This document shows positions 19,504 to 32,599 of a DNA stretch of 64,000 nt, piece after piece. This stretch comes from Amphibalanus amphitrite (taxonomy: Eukaryota; Arthropoda; Thecostraca; Balanomorpha; Balanidae), in NCBI RefSeq assembly GCF_019059575.1, contig NW_024883001.1:62001-126000 (forward strand), written 5' to 3'. Numbering within the stretch: the first letter of the stretch is position 1; each line of letters starts with the position of its first letter. The position numbers and the translations under genes were made by a program. The notes below the pieces were generated by a model. The model had not been told where the DNA came from. It saw nothing but the letters and a program-made list of their open reading frames with translations, and made no database searches.

Positions 19504-19898
19504 CTGTGGAAAACATCAAAGGTTAACGAATAACGTCAGGTCAGGGGTCAAGGGGTCGTTATGGTATGTGGTGATGGATGGGATAAGACACATTACTAGA
19601 TAAGAGAGATGAAAGGGGGTGGACGGAAAGACACTACGAGGCGAGGAAGCAACAAGGAAAGTGTCGTCACATTTAAATGTCTAGACGCATTCAGGATGGA
19701 GTAGTTGTATGAAGCATTAAAGTCTCGCCTTCATCCAGCCAGGCATTATCATCCTTCTTCAGCTAAACCAAAATTATAGCACAAAATCGATCGGGAAGAC
19801 TTCGGTTGCAGCGCAGCGCCAGGCCTTAGGCCTTCAAAACACCAACAGATCTGGTGTTGTTCTGACCACACGATGACGCCCCCTCTCGCAGCACCCAC

Positions 19899-20104
19899 CT
19901 GTGGCGGGCAGCACGGTCCTGGGTGCTGAGCTGACAGCTACCGGCCTGCCGGCATCGCCGGCGCCGGGCGAGGCCATCTCGGCGCCCGGCCCCGGCCCCG
20001 GCGCCGCGAAAGGCCCCAGCCCGCTGATGGAGATCATCTGATCGGGTGTGACGTCACCGATGACGTCACTGCTGGCGGCAGCTGAGCACCGCCTCTTGCG
20101 CCGC
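19899..20104 (-). CDS. Host gene, visible exon 5 (basic RRKRRC patch)
   Basis: This 206-nt exon enters in phase 2 and leaves in phase 1. The acceptor is CTCCCCTCCCCCCAG ending at 20105, and the donor GTGGGT starts at 19898. It begins RRKRRCSAAASSDVIGDV, continues DQMISISGLGPF, then a Pro/Gly run (APGPGPGAE) and ends APRTVLPAT. With the end of the previous exon the basic stretch becomes a run of six basic residues, a candidate nuclear localisation signal (inference). The DNA for DVIGDVT contains two TGACGTCA palindromes, so coding and CRE-like sequence overlap here. Confidence 0.88.
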
Positions 20105-23104
20105 CTGGGGGGAGGGGAGGGGGTCAACCGGCTGCAACGGGGCGGGCGTGAGCAAGCGCAACGAGAGGTAAATTGGAAAATGATGCAATGTGTATTGACT
20201 AGCATAGTAAGGAGGTTTATGGGATGGCCTTACGTCTAGCCGCCGTGCCTAATTGAAAATATAGGATGCTTCTGCTCGAGGTAAAAGCGCGGGCTGACTC
20301 ACTGCCTGGAGCCATGTAATGCTGTATTGGAAGAAGCCAATGCATTCAAAATTTGCTTAGAAGTGACATTGTTTATGTTGCTTATAATTGTCTCTCAATG
20401 CTGTGCCTCGCACGGTGTTGAGGCAAACCAGGATCTGGACGTTTGCTTCACCAGAAACTATCGCGTGTCAGTCCAGACCAGACGTCAGCCAAAGGTTCGT
20501 CACATTCATGGAAATAATCACCAATCTGCCAGCTCGTTGAAGAGGTAAATTAACAAGTCCTTAACAGGACTGATGTCACGGGATTTCCCATTAACCACAG
20601 CCGAGAACTCCAACAAACCTGAAAATGAATGCCAAATAGAGCCACACCCCTTTTGTGTTTAAACGAAAGTGAGCAAAATAATAGGGGTGAACGCTGCCAT
20701 TTCGCCCAAACCTTCATCCCACCTGTCCTCGGGACCCCTACTTAATTCCAAAATCCAGTCTAAGACTTAGTAGATTTGAACCATGTACTCTGTGACCCTA
20801 TAATCTCGTACGAGGAAGTAAACAGCATTTACATTTTACACCGAAGATCTGTGCTGGTTCTAGTTGCACACCGCTAGCTTTCGGCTCCATCCAGCATTCA
20901 GATAAGGGACTAAGTCTCGGGCTTAGTCCCTGGTAAACAGTCACAAACTGCCAACTCACGGTGGTCGCGGTGTCAGAACTAGTTTGACGCTTAGCGAGGC
21001 GACGCCACAGGAAGACGAGGCGTAGTGCCGCGAGCCATGTGGAAATCGAAACATCGGAAGGGATGGTCGTTCGGTCCCCAAACTGATAAATGTTGATTGA
21101 CGTAGAAGATAAAGAGTTGACGCGGAAGATATACCCTATCCACACTTGAAAGAATGTGTTTTTTACGAAAACAGAGTGAATCTAAGCATTTCACAAATCA
21201 CAAGAGCAAATACCATCTTATTCAGTATTCACGAGAGCAGAGATGAAGTGGTAATCGGCGACAAATGGAGATAGCCATCTCGTTAGACAACACGACTAGA
21301 CGTTGAGTTGAGCAGCTTGCGTGGCTTGTGATTCACACAAACTGTTGCTGCTGTCAGCATTTACCGGGATTTGCCTATGTTTATACGTGTTTGTAAAATG
21401 TATAGCGATTCTAGGTCTGCTTAAATTCGCAGTTTCAACATCCCGCTGCATCTCACGTAAAAACCTCACCCCGTCGAAGTTGAAAGTCATGTCAATACCG
21501 ACTCGGGAATTCCGATTTCTATGGTAAAAGCGTCATTTTAAAATGCCGTTCAGTGGGTGCCTAAGAACAGAGTGAAAGAGGTTATCCCGGACAAAAAAGG
21601 AAATTTATGTAAAAAGACACGAGAGACATAGCACATCCAAATACGGCTAAACCTTCCGTGCAATCTGTCACCGATTTTTAAGGCAACAGCTTCGCGGAAA
21701 ACACACAAGACAACAAATAAGACACAAAAGGCAATAAACCTTCCAGGGGTGCTGAGACCCAGCTCGGCGATTCATGAGAGCTGACAGCAGAGCTATATCA
21801 CAAATTTCTACTTTTTCTACCTTAGCCCTTGGCTGTGTTCAATCCAAGTGTTCAAATGTTTTAACAGCAGGGCCTCGTTTCTTTCATAAAGCGAGTCCGT
21901 AACTTACGCCGTTTTTTTTTTTTTGCCTTGTATTCCAAGTGCATGTGAAGCGATGACGATAGTTTGAATCGTTGAATTTATTTATCTTGCAAGCAAAAAC
22001 AGAAGGGAGAAAGGGAAATAAATTTATCGCTTCACATGCGCTTGCAATACAAGCCCAAAAACCGGGGTAAGCTACGGACTCGCTTTATGAAACGAGTCCC
22101 TGGTAACGGTGACGAGTGACGGAGGATTGGAAAAACATCGATGACTGGCGAACTGAAATCTGATTCCAGCATGCTTTCACATGGAGGCAGTGATTAAAAT
22201 TCAATTTATTTCAAAAAGTTTTGTGTGAATTTTGATCCAGAGACTGTATTGTGGAAATATCGTAAACATAGGTCAAGGTGCCCTCAGGCGTGTGACCTCT
22301 GGCCTCACGAGTCCAAACTGACACCCACACGCGTGTATGCTCATTTGACACGGCCTAAAGTTTGCGTCAATATTTATCGGCTTAGTTAGTCAAGTGTAAA
22401 CTATGCGCTCGCGGCCAAACGAGGAAACTTTCACAATATCAGGCCCGGAGAACCGATGGGGCCGTATAAAGGTCGAGGCTATACACTGTGTATCTGTAAA
22501 TAACCAGGTAAGGAAGTGGGCTGCTTCATATTCTTAGTGCATAGTTGCGAACGCCCGTAAACCAGAAACGCTGATTATTCACCTGCACAATACAGGGCAT
22601 GTGAAAAGCAGGCAGGAGTTTGAAATGTGGACAATGTGTACGATAAGCGCACAACTAGGCGCAGTCGATGAAAGACCAGTCGCTACATTATAAAACAAGA
22701 ATTGTACACCTTATTTGTCGGAAGTAAATTTGTCACAATAAAAGTACATATAATTCAGACCCGTCGTAAAACATTCCCCGATCCGCAGCAACTCTGTGCC
22801 GGTCGCATTATCACAGTAGCCGCCCATATCCTTCGTCCCTCGGTAACTATCACGTGAATGCCTCTTCAGGGGGGCCGTCAGCCGTAACGATTGTGTGGTA
22901 AGAAGATTCAGACTCAAATGATCCCAACCAACGTATCAATGCCAGATCACGAATCGTGCCGTATTTCTCGTTATAAAGGTTACCTACATGCAGCACAACT
23001 TAGAAGAACACAACTACAATAATACCTAGAGAACCTAAATCCCTCCCGAGTTAGACCTGAGTACAAACTCGATTCTACTCAACTCAAATCAACTCAGAAC
23101 TCAC
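20105..23104. other. Intron with a foldback element; otherwise nothing recognised
   Basis: Apart from the foldback element at 21861-22106 and a 25-bp hairpin (GGGACTAAG...CTTAGTCCC at about 20907-20931), this AT-rich intron holds no feature I can support. Confidence 0.5.
21861..22106. mobile_element. Foldback-type MITE, about 245 bp
   Basis: The two ends are long imperfect inverted repeats of about 90 bp. Left arm includes TTTCATAAAGCGAGTCCGTA and GTGCATGTGAAGCGAT; the right arm carries their complements. The spacer is about 60 bp and AT-rich. It has no coding capacity and family is undetermined. Confidence 0.8.
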
Positions 23105-23267
23105 CGGCACCACTCGCTGTAGCGGACCCATGTCTGGCTCAGCGGCCGGGTCCTACAGCAGTCCGGTAGTTCGCCGCCCGCTCCAGAGATGTCGCCCTCG
23201 GCGTCTGGTTCGTCAGCCTCTCCAGAGATGGCGCTGGCAGGCGCCGCCTCGCCCCCGACGGCCGCTC
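23105..23267 (-). CDS. Host gene, visible exon 4
   Basis: This 163-nt exon enters in phase 1 and leaves in phase 2. The acceptor is CGTTCGCCTTTGCAG ending at 23268, and the donor GTGAGT starts at 23104. The 53 whole codons start AAVGGEAAPASAISG, include a repeated ISG-type acidic segment (SAISGEADEPDAEG, GDISGAG), and end LSQTWVRYSEWC. The last split codon becomes Arg and joins the basic patch of the next exon. The WVRYSEWC segment, aromatic and followed by basic residues, is the most protein-like stretch of this region. Confidence 0.88.
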
Positions 23268-23820
23268 CTGCAAAGGCGAACGGATTTGCGTTAGGCTACG
23301 TCATTTCCGTAGCGAAATGCCGATGCGTCTCACGAAACGCTCGACCATTTATTATCAAACGATTTTGGGTCTGAGAACGAACAAGCGCAGAAGATCATGA
23401 TCAAGACGCATGCTAAACGTAAGCTGCAGGATCGAAAATCGGTGGAACGGGGAGAGATCGGGAAACACGGCTCGGCAGACTCGGTCACACATGGGCGCGA
23501 CACGAAAAAAGCGGCATCGGTCTTAACGGGAAACGGACGAAAAACGGTTCTTTCAGGCCCCAAGAACGGAGGGAGCACAATAAGTGTGGTTGCAACTCTG
23601 ATTGAGTAACCGTGAAACATAATTTCGCAGCTTCAACGGAGAGTTGAAAGCCGTAAGCTCAGTAGGTAAGTGAGAACTGCGGCGAATCAGGCATCCCGAA
23701 TGCCGCAGCTCCACGGAACAGAAGGTGATCACGGTTTTCTCATCTCTCGGGCCTAACGTCATGTCGGGGATCACACACCGCTCCTCGCCCCCTTTCATTA
23801 GGTACTTTGCAAAACTGACA

Positions 23821-23973
23821 TAGGCGGCGGAACGGGGAGGGCACCGGGGCACCGTGCCCCCCTTTGATTTTGGCATTTTAACATTAGCTCTATGGGCGTT
23901 GCATGGAAAGAATGGGACCAAAGTCAGTGGTGCCCCCCCCCCCCCCCCCTTAGCTGAAGGTGTTCCGCCGCTA
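23821..23973 (-). mobile_element. Small MITE, family A copy 3 (inverted)
   Basis: This is the reverse complement of the copies at 4567 and 5567, with TA on both sides and a C-run of about 19 bases near its right end. Confidence 0.85.
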
Positions 23974-26470
23974 CTGCTTTGATCGGCAAATAAAAGGAAA
24001 ATATTGATAATTGATAAAAAAATGCGAAAAACTGCAGGTTGAAATCAATCAAATCTTATAACCACACATAAAGCTGCAACTTGCAAGCCAACAAAACACC
24101 GGAAATACCTCGCCTAATCACCAGAGCATCAACCAACAGCCCAGCGCATTCCATATTTCCCAGACTGCCAGGCTAGCAACAGCCCCCCCCCCCCCCACTA
24201 TCCTCTTGCCTCCCACACGTCGTAAACACCGCCCCATAGCAACAGACAGCGTGGGTTGGGGGGGGGGCAGTCGGAGAAGGCGTACGCTCCCCCCCCCCCC
24301 CCCCCTCCTCCGCCGGAGGCAAGGGACATGTGCGGGCATAATACCAATAATGGGTTTTTAGTTGGTTATAAGACGCGCAAAAGATTCCAAGAGCTCGGGT
24401 ACGGGTAAGCATATGTTGTGGTTGTGTGAAGATGTTTTCTGAGTTCTGAACACCCTTTGAGAGTGAGATGAGCGAGCACTAAGCACTAAGCAGACAGTGC
24501 AAATGTTCAGAGCTAGCAGGAGTAACTTTCGGCGGGCCTGTTCAGTGTTCATGATACATCCTACATATATGCGAACGGGCTGTCTTCAGAAATAGAAGGT
24601 AGATAATATTTCAAAATACCGTAGTTTTTGGCATCAAGTTTTTCTTCTTTTATTCTTGTTTTTACGATCATAGATGAACGACGCCAAAATATGACGATAC
24701 CCAATAATATTGCCAATAATGGCATGCCAGAAAAAAAATAGCTTGACTCGCTAATACTTTTACCATATTATCATAGTACCTCACATAGCATATCTAGGAG
24801 TTTCACAAATAAATGCCTTGTCGAAGGAAAACAATGGACATATTCGAGCAATGCATTCAAATGCACACCATTTCGCAAAGTGCATCACTCCCCTATTCAG
24901 CTCACAGCTAAAGCCATAGCCTCATGGGCGGGAACATCCTGTGACAATTTGAATATCGCATGCGCTATCGTCTTTAACTTCCGACGCTTGTCAAAGCGAG
25001 TGACAAGCCATATCTAAAGCCACGAGGGACGGCATCGCACAGGACGTGTCCGTTCGATAGAATATCTGGCCGGTCTGATCGGGCACCGGGCGGAAATCCG
25101 TCGACTCTAATCACCGAGCATGACAATGTTATGTCCCATGACATACATGTTTGTCAGAAGCGTGTGCTGTTGGTTTCCGGTTCGGCCGAGCTCCTAGTTT
25201 GGTTCAGGTTTGGTTTAAGAGTCACGTTTGAAAAGGCCCAATGCATTTAGTATCCTCAACGCGTTTCGTTATCAGTCGGATTCAGTGACGCTAACAACGG
25301 ATGACGAATGAGTTTCCACCGCCTCCTACCCGTCTCCGTCTCATCTCAGTCTCCTCTCCGTCTCGTCTCCTCTTCATCACGTCTCTGTCCTTCGATATGA
25401 TCATTTCCGCGCGCCTTCACCTCCGTTCCTTCATTTCTGTTCCTCAGTTTTCGCCAATCCGTCTTTTAGGTCATCCGTCTCCGTCCCTCCGTCTACGCAT
25501 TTCCGTCTTCATAGCTTTGTCTCCGTCCGAGTCCATCCCCTGTCTTTCACGTCTCCAACAGCAAGCCCGATGCCGGCTTCAGCGTCCGCCTAGTCATACA
25601 AAGTTTCGTCTCTCTGCCTGTGTCTCTCAAGCTCCGTGTATCTTTCCAAACTTCCTTCGTCTCCCGTCTCCATCGGTCCGTGTTCGTTTCCCATATCTGC
25701 ACTTCGTCCCCGTCTGTCCGTCTCCGTCTCCCGTCTCGCGTCTCCGTCTCACCACCCAGTTGTCCATCTCTGGAATGTCTGGAGACCGGAAGGGACGCCA
25801 CCCGCCCCTCCCCCCCCCCCCGCTCCGTCCGGCTCTGGGGCCCCCACGTCTGCTCGCGTGTCCGAGGAATGTCATGGGCTGTTATTGTTACCTGAGAAGG
25901 CGACAGGTCCCGGCCGGTGGACTGAGGACGAGGGAATGAGGGGTTCAGGTGTCCCCGCGTCCCAGCGTTGGTTATTTGTAATGTGAGTGAAAACAAATAT
26001 CTAGACCTCACGGTCTTCCCGACAAACTGTGAGGTAAGGCAAGAAAGGATAACTAGTCGGTGCATCAAGGGAGGCAAATTCAGAAGCCTTGTCCGTACTG
26101 ACCCGTCCAAACTCTTGGTCTGGATAAAGTGAACGATGGAGCGTGAACAAACTGAGTGGCAAAATCGTCTCTCTGGAACACCAGTGCAGTGGTCCTATAG
26201 AAAATGTGAGACCCAGTGCAGTTGGTCCTACAGAGAAACCTCGCTAGACCTACATTTTGGTTCAGGGCTGTCTCCAAGCCGCGAGTACCTAAGTGTAAAT
26301 TCACACACAAGCTCCAAAACGTCATTGACCTCTCCCTCGGTACCAGTGTCTGAAAGAGCCCAGTCGGCCCCTGCCCACGGCTCTGACACGCCCCCCCCCC
26401 CCTCCCCGTCTCCCTCTCCCCAACTCATCACGCTGGGCGACCGCTCCCCATTCAAAGGCAATATTACAAA
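23974..26470. repeat. Intron with homopolymer C runs and a pyrimidine-rich tract
   Basis: C-runs lie at about 24183-24196 and 24289-24305. From about 25305 to 25770 the plus strand is a TCCGTCTC-type low-complexity pyrimidine tract, which produces long but meaningless open frames. No gene is supported. Confidence 0.6.
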
Positions 26471-26479
26471 GCGTATTTA

Positions 26480-26780
26480 ATTGTCGCCGCCGGGTGCTCC
26501 CATAGATAAGCCACAATTACCCGACGTGCCTCTTTAATCGGACAGCGCTGGCGGCGGCGGACGGCGGGCCACTGCCTCGGCCGTTTGTTTACTGTCCGAT
26601 TATCGAGTAACTCGATGCCAGGTGCTGTGGGACGGACGGGGTTGGCTCTCATTTGGCCGGGGGCGCCGGCGCTCGGGACGGAGCCGCGGGGCGCACACGC
26701 GGCCGGCACGGGCGCAGACGCGGCCAGCGGGCGCCCCAGCACGCGCTGCCGGCTACCGGGCACAACAGCGACCTGGGGTG
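26480..26780. promoter_or_regulatory. CpG-rich intronic island with TGTCCGATTA motifs
   Basis: This GC- and CpG-rich block lies in an AT-rich intron. It contains TGTCCGATTATCGAGT at 26593-26608 and the related TGTCCGATTA in the other orientation near 26538-26547. The first motif recurs twice at 33622-33700. A regulatory role (enhancer or alternative promoter) is inference. Confidence 0.4.
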
Positions 26781-27235
26781 TCAGAAACTGTGCCTGCCGA
26801 TGCTAAAATAAAGTGGTTAGATTGATTTTCATCTAACAGTTCAATGAACTCAGCGCATGAAACACATTTTTAAAAAGACGCAAGGTAGTTTTATACTGTG
26901 TAGACTTTTGATTTTATAATTATGACTCCAATGGCAGAAAGCTTTCCTCTGAAATTTCTCTAAAATTTGGGAGGAGAACGAAGCTCGAAAACCATCACTC
27001 CCTTGGTTTCAATATACTACCTAGAAAACCGCATGTAACTTACCCTTTTTGTAAGTCTACAACACCTTTTTACATATCTCAACATATGGTAAAAAACATC
27101 TTCCCTGTCATCATTCCCAAAACTCACAACCATTTCCAAGTAATCTCAAAATATTCAAACACATTCGGTGTGTCTTGCAGCGCACGACTGTAGAATTCCG
27201 TCCCTGAGTCGCCCCAGTCCGCCCCGAACTCGCCG

Positions 27236-27290
27236 ATACTATCGCAGACCGGACTCTGATGACGTCAGCAGCGGTGGTGACGTCATCTGA
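27236..27290. promoter_or_regulatory. Pair of CRE-like TGACGTCA sites in a CpG-rich patch
   Basis: GATGACGTCAGC and GGTGACGTCATC lie about 20 bp apart. The match to the ATF/CREB consensus is exact; use is unknown. Confidence 0.4.
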
Positions 27291-27422
27291 GAGCGCGGCA
27301 CGCAGCGCAGCGCGGCCTCTGCTGAGTCTGCACTTTGCACGAACCGACTCGGCTAGCCGATCACAGATTCTAGCCTTGAGTAAGCCACTAAAAACTAAAG
27401 AGATACGTAGAGAGCATGTCAC

Positions 27423-28245
27423 TAACTAAAGAGGGACAAAATAGTACGAACGGATGACGTAAACCGGGCTGAGGTCTGCCGTGCTGTCGCTGTGCAAGTG
27501 GGTAATTAAGGCCAGTTTATGTCACGCACCGATTCCATATTACACATTCAAGTATTTGGTTACAGTTGCATGTTGCAATGTCAGCATACTGCGCTGGAGT
27601 TGAAATTTGGTCAACTAGATGCAATAGTGATTCAGCTGCTTTAATCATCACATTGCTGCCAAATGGCCTTTGTCGCCAAGGCGTCCTTAAACTCATACCA
27701 TCATCACATTCAATGTCTGTCGTTCATGATTCAGATGACCAAAGGCTGACAGATATTGGAATTGGGACGCAGAACCAGGCTTTCAAATATCAAACAATCA
27801 GCTTCTCACGGGCCACGGCACTGATCTGTGAAACTGAAATGAGACATTCCACTGGCCAGTTATGATTGAGACAGATGCGTCGGCTGTTGAGAATTTGCGG
27901 TATGCGCCGCTTGTCAATGTTTAAAGGGGTAACTTTATTCACAAACGGGTAGTATGCCGACACGCGCAGCGACGAACGAATGATATGTAAATTCAGGTTA
28001 TATGAATAAATAAACGCACACGCAGGAGTAGTAAGGCTTGAGTGTTCCTAGTGCATCAAATGCAATGGATGCGGGCCGTATTGAGACAAATACTATAGAA
28101 CAGAGGAAAGGGAGAGGGCAAGGGAAAAGAGGAGGAGTAGGACAGGGAGAAAAAGAAAGATAAAGCTAGAGAGACGGAGAGAAAAGGAGAAACGACAAAA
28201 GAAAGGAAAAGACGAAAGAGGGGGACAGCGAGAAATACTGGGGGA

Positions 28246-28247
<2 letters not shown>
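27423..28247. other. Intron, nothing recognised
   Basis: AT-rich with scattered short open frames and no splice-supported exon or element end. Confidence 0.5.

Positions 28248-28334
<87 letters not shown>
28248..28334. repeat. (GA)n microsatellite
   Basis: An almost pure GA dinucleotide run of about 85 bases lies inside a longer purine-rich stretch (28100-28345). Confidence 0.97.
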
Positions 28335-28337
<3 letters not shown>

Positions 28338-28345
28338 GAGAGCCG

Positions 28346-30220
28346 AATGTGGGCGTGGTGATGGGCGTGCCCGCGCCTCTCAAACCCACCACACCCCCGT
28401 CCGTCTGTCACATGGCGTGCCGACCGAATGACAGCCTGACACACCCGTCATCAACGCCGCGCAGTCACAGACACATGACCCGCCGCCCGCTCCGACGACA
28501 GAGCTGCAGCTTTGTGACAGCCGACGGACACATCAGAGCTGCGGGTCTGTGATGGCCACAGGCCACACGCCCGGATGCGTGGGTTGAGGCCGTTTTATAA
28601 GCTGGTTTTTTGATGGCGCAGGTATGATAGTTCGGAGAAATGATGCTGATCTTGATTGATGATCGGCAACAGAAGATAAGGCCAGATTATCTATTCAAGT
28701 GCGCTGGGATGGGTACCACAAAATCCATGACCGCATCTCACTGGAGCGTCATGGCCGTACTCCCTTTCGTTTATGATATAATCGCACGTGCTGCTATAAA
28801 TGAATTCTGGAAACTACATAAAACAAGTTTTAGCGAGCTGTTCCGACAAATGTAGGTATGACGTAACTCGAACAGCATTCGTTTAGAAGGACCAGACAGG
28901 TTTAAGGTTTCATAAACATGAATACAACGTTGCAAGCAAATTAAGCAAATACAAGCTCACAGACGATCACGTTAAAATCACTGGCATAAATAATTAGCCA
29001 ATTGGTGAATGTACTCGGAGGGGTGGGGGGTGTTTTGCTACATGAAAAAGTTGCGAGCTTACTGCAGCGCACAACCAGCAAACGCAACTATTGACACCGC
29101 GCGCAGAACACGATAGCAACGAGACGGCAGCATTCGTTACCGAGTAGTAGTTCATATGGGACAGTCGATGGGGAATGCCGCCGGGAGAAATGGCATGTTC
29201 ATTTTTGGCGAACTATACCTACATAAAGTCTTCTCTAGTGAACAGAGCATTCGTAATTTTCGCATAGTTTAATCAATAAATCTGAGCATAACATGCTACG
29301 CGCGTGTGTAAAATAATGCTGCATTTGCTTCCAATGACTCCAAGTTGATAAACCCAAGATAAACGAATGTTAATCGAATCAGGTAGGGCCGTTTTACCGT
29401 GCTTGCGACGCCAACTATTCGCGGCCAGGACACTAGAAGCCCTGCGAATATTACCCAGCAGCAAAATTAATGATACGGGCCGAGAGAGCGTCAGAAAACG
29501 TGTTTCTCAAATCCCTGGAATCGCCGCGGTAAATGACGCGAGAATCGTTACGCTATTGCCGGATGCTCTCCAGAAACAACGCAGAACAACGATAAATAAC
29601 ATTGTGTACCTATTGTTCGTTAGTTTCGTCATCGGCAAGAAGCTAACTATAAATGCAAGCGTAACAGGCATGAACCGAATGAAATATTGCTCTTTTCACG
29701 CATCATCAGTTTACAATTTAATCACCATCAGATTGCACGAGGCCATTTGATTGTCATCCAAAGATAAACGCTAACAGTGGGAACAAACAAGACGTTCAAA
29801 TTCATGATATTTGGGCACTATATCACTGCCACCATTGTCTCTGTGTCGCATTCCAATGGAGAACATAAAAACACCTCCCCGTTCAGCAAATTCAAACTCT
29901 ACACTCATACAGCCTCACGGTTGAACATGCAAGATAAACTCGTATATGCCCCAAATGTCCCTGGCATGCGTCTGATTTTACATACTCGCTGAATAATTTA
30001 GTACAATATGCAACTCGGCCCGCGTCTGTCACCGAGAAGAACACGGTTCTAAACGCGACTCATCGCCCCGGCCATCTCTGAAGGAGTTCTCGCAAACACG
30101 ATTTTATAAACATAATTCATGAGGCAGGCACACGCTGCACAAGCGAAATGGCGGAGTGGTTATGTGTCGTAGAATTCGCCCAGCCTTTGCCGTTGCCACC
30201 ATCGCTGCCGTAATGCCATG
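28346..30220. other. Intron, nothing recognised
   Basis: No repeat arrays or coding motifs are evident. Plus-strand frames at 29367-29750 and 29777-29992 lack recognisable domains or splice context. Confidence 0.45.
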
Positions 30221-30227
30221 CCTATCG

Positions 30228-30425
30228 CCGTGCACAAAATGGCGGCTGCTGTGCACTGTGCACAAGCGAGCCATCGCGGCGTGCAATGTGCACGTGTGCA
30301 CGACCCACTGGCACGCACGGAGCGGCTCGTGGGCACTGTACACTTTTGGTGCACACCGCACACGTTTCTGAAGGACCGCGCGGTTAGGGAGGGACACTTG
30401 TGCCGTGACGTCATAGACAGAAATG
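30228..30425. promoter_or_regulatory. Cluster of GTGCAC palindromes and CRE-like sites
   Basis: At least six GTGCAC/TGTGCAC hexamers fall within about 125 bp (30228-30355), next to GTGACGTCA at about 30407 and ATGACGTCAC at about 30422. A second dense GTGCAC group is at 32686-32712. The clustering is seen; function is not known. Confidence 0.4.
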
Positions 30426-31280
30426 ACGTCACCGGCAAGCTATGACGTAATAAGGGGTGGTCCGCCGTGGCATGCAACGCATGATGAGAACGCTTCTTTG
30501 GGGTGAGGGGAGTGAGGGAGGATGATGCAGGGGAGAGGGGAGGGTAATGAGAGGTTCAAGTAGGAAGGAAAGAGGTGCAAGATAGGGCAAAGTTGCAGGG
30601 GCAGATGAAGCATTTGGGGAATCAGTGGCTCGTAATCAAGGCCATGAGACACCCACCACAACCGTCCAAAATAAACAGAAGAGGTATGGTGATAGGGAAC
30701 CTGTTCATAATCTGGTGCTCACGGAAAGGGCTGACGGTTTCTCTCAAGTCTTGCCGCGCTAAACATGGCCGTGGGTTTCATGCACCTTTACATCAGTTCC
30801 ATGCAAACTTTTGACAACGCAACAGATAGAGAGCAAGCTATAATAACGCTCATCGTATGCGTAGCGTTCAAATTTTTGTGGCAGAAGATACATTGAAATG
30901 GCATTGCAATATAGCATAGAACGTTTCAATAGCATCCGCCTTGAAACTCCACGTGAATGCGTAATATAAATCGTTCTAGCCACGTCACACGTTCCAGCCG
31001 TTTCGCGTGTTTTCTGGTCCGGCAACTTCGTGACGAGCCGTTTCAGACCGTGAATTTTTGATCACGGGAATGTCCGCTTTGCCATGCTCCAGGAGTGGCA
31101 TCCTCCGTGCTGTCGGCAAATTCGTCCGTCTGTTGAAGTACATCATTCTGTATTTGATAGATGCACGATACCGCAACACCAGCTTTTGCGCACAAGAACT
31201 ACCTTTGCTAAATCAGTTTTTGCCGCAGAAATAAACCATCATTTTTCTCTCAAACTCTAGAATGTTGGCAAGGACTTAAA

Positions 31281-32096
31281 TTGTCATATTCTCAAGTTGG
31301 CAGCGTCCTAAGATGTCGTGTTTTTAAGTTGGCCAGGTCTTATGTCGTCATATTGATTAGGTGGCAACATCATAACCCGCACTGTGCTGGGGGGGGGGAC
31401 GTTTCTACGTCTACCCTCCAGTTTTTCGCAAATATCTCAGAAAAAGCGGTGCTGCGCGAATCCGTTTTGGGCGCACCTTATCATGCATTTTTTTCTGCAC
31501 ATGTTATACAAAAAAAAATCAAACCGAGTCGTTTAAGGTCAGGTCACGGTCACGTCAAGTGACCTTACCTCAGAAAAAGTTCCAATGCTCGCTATAGCTA
31601 CACCAACTGAACGATCCTTTTGAAACTTTCAGCAATTGATAACATGGCAATATGTATAAAATTTATGCTTCGTAAAACGACTATTTTTTAAGTATTCTTT
31701 CCTACAGAGGCTAAACCGTTGACCTTAGGTTACAGAAAGAGCGGTAAAAGAGCTATCAAATGCGCTTTTTCGCGGCGCTATAGCTTTATTGGCTCCCGAG
31801 TTCTGTACCGATATGTCAAAAACCGTTGGAATAGGGGAAATTAGACCTTTAGTGAACCGGGCTCTAGTGAGCAGACCTTTGAACTGACCTAAAAATTACC
31901 GAAGTTTATCCTCAGTATTTTTGACGCTCTTTCGATTGCCGCTCAACGCGTGTCGCTACGTGGCCCAGGAGCCGACTTAGACGGGGGCGTGAAAACGCCC
32001 CCCCCCCCGGGCAAGGTACGGAAAAATTTGACCACCACAACGGCGCGGGCTGAGTTGTCATATTCTTAAGTTGGCAACGTCTTAAGTTGTCATATC
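31281..32096. repeat. About 32-bp tandem repeat interrupted by a TTAA-family element
   Basis: Units related to TTGTCATATTCTTAAGTTGG occur at 31281-31372 (three imperfect units) and again at 32053-32096 (one and a half units). Between them lies a degenerate member of the element family also found at 34270-35470 (31373-32051). Shared landmarks are the ends AACCCGC and GCGCGGG, TTTTTCGCAAATATCTC, and GTCGCTACGTGGCCCAGGAG near the right end. Confidence 0.75.
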
Positions 32097-32599
32097 GGAG
32101 ATACCAAATATGGAGGACTTCGGTCAGTGGCATTAGTGACGTTTGAAATGCCATGCAAACGCTGATATTTCAAACACATGTGACGCAGAAGCCCATATGC
32201 GCGAGATTCGAAGATAGGCAAAAATAAAGACAAAGGAGTTAATAATATAAAAATTATGTTTCCGAATTTCAGGAGAACCATGTGCTTAGGCGGAGAAAAG
32301 CCGTCAAACTTAGTCAATGCAGATCCTAAGGGGCAGACAATAAAAAGGACGCCAGAATAAAGTTAACGATTAGGTGCCCAGAATTCAACATGCAGAGTTC
32401 TTGAGATTTGGCCAAGATAGCCAAAACCACATAGCCACCAGGTAACATCGCTTCCGTAATTATAACCAGTAAGGCACGTTTGTTAATTGTCAAAACGATT
32501 AATATTCATGGCTGTCCCATTTAGTGATTCTGTCTATTCTGCCTAATATTTTAACTGTCTATATCCTCCCTAGATATCGCTCTTCCCACGGTCACTCGC

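Noticed and set aside
25301-26110. Frames of 187-212 codons in the TCCGTCTC-rich tract
   Set aside because: Low-complexity repeat gives open frames in several phases on both strands; no domain or splice signal.
28093-28444. Ser/Leu repeat frames over the GA microsatellite
   Set aside because: Translation of a dinucleotide repeat.
30146-30165. ATGGCGGAGTGGTTATG, similar to a tRNA-Ser/Leu head
   Set aside because: No B box or cloverleaf can be formed downstream.
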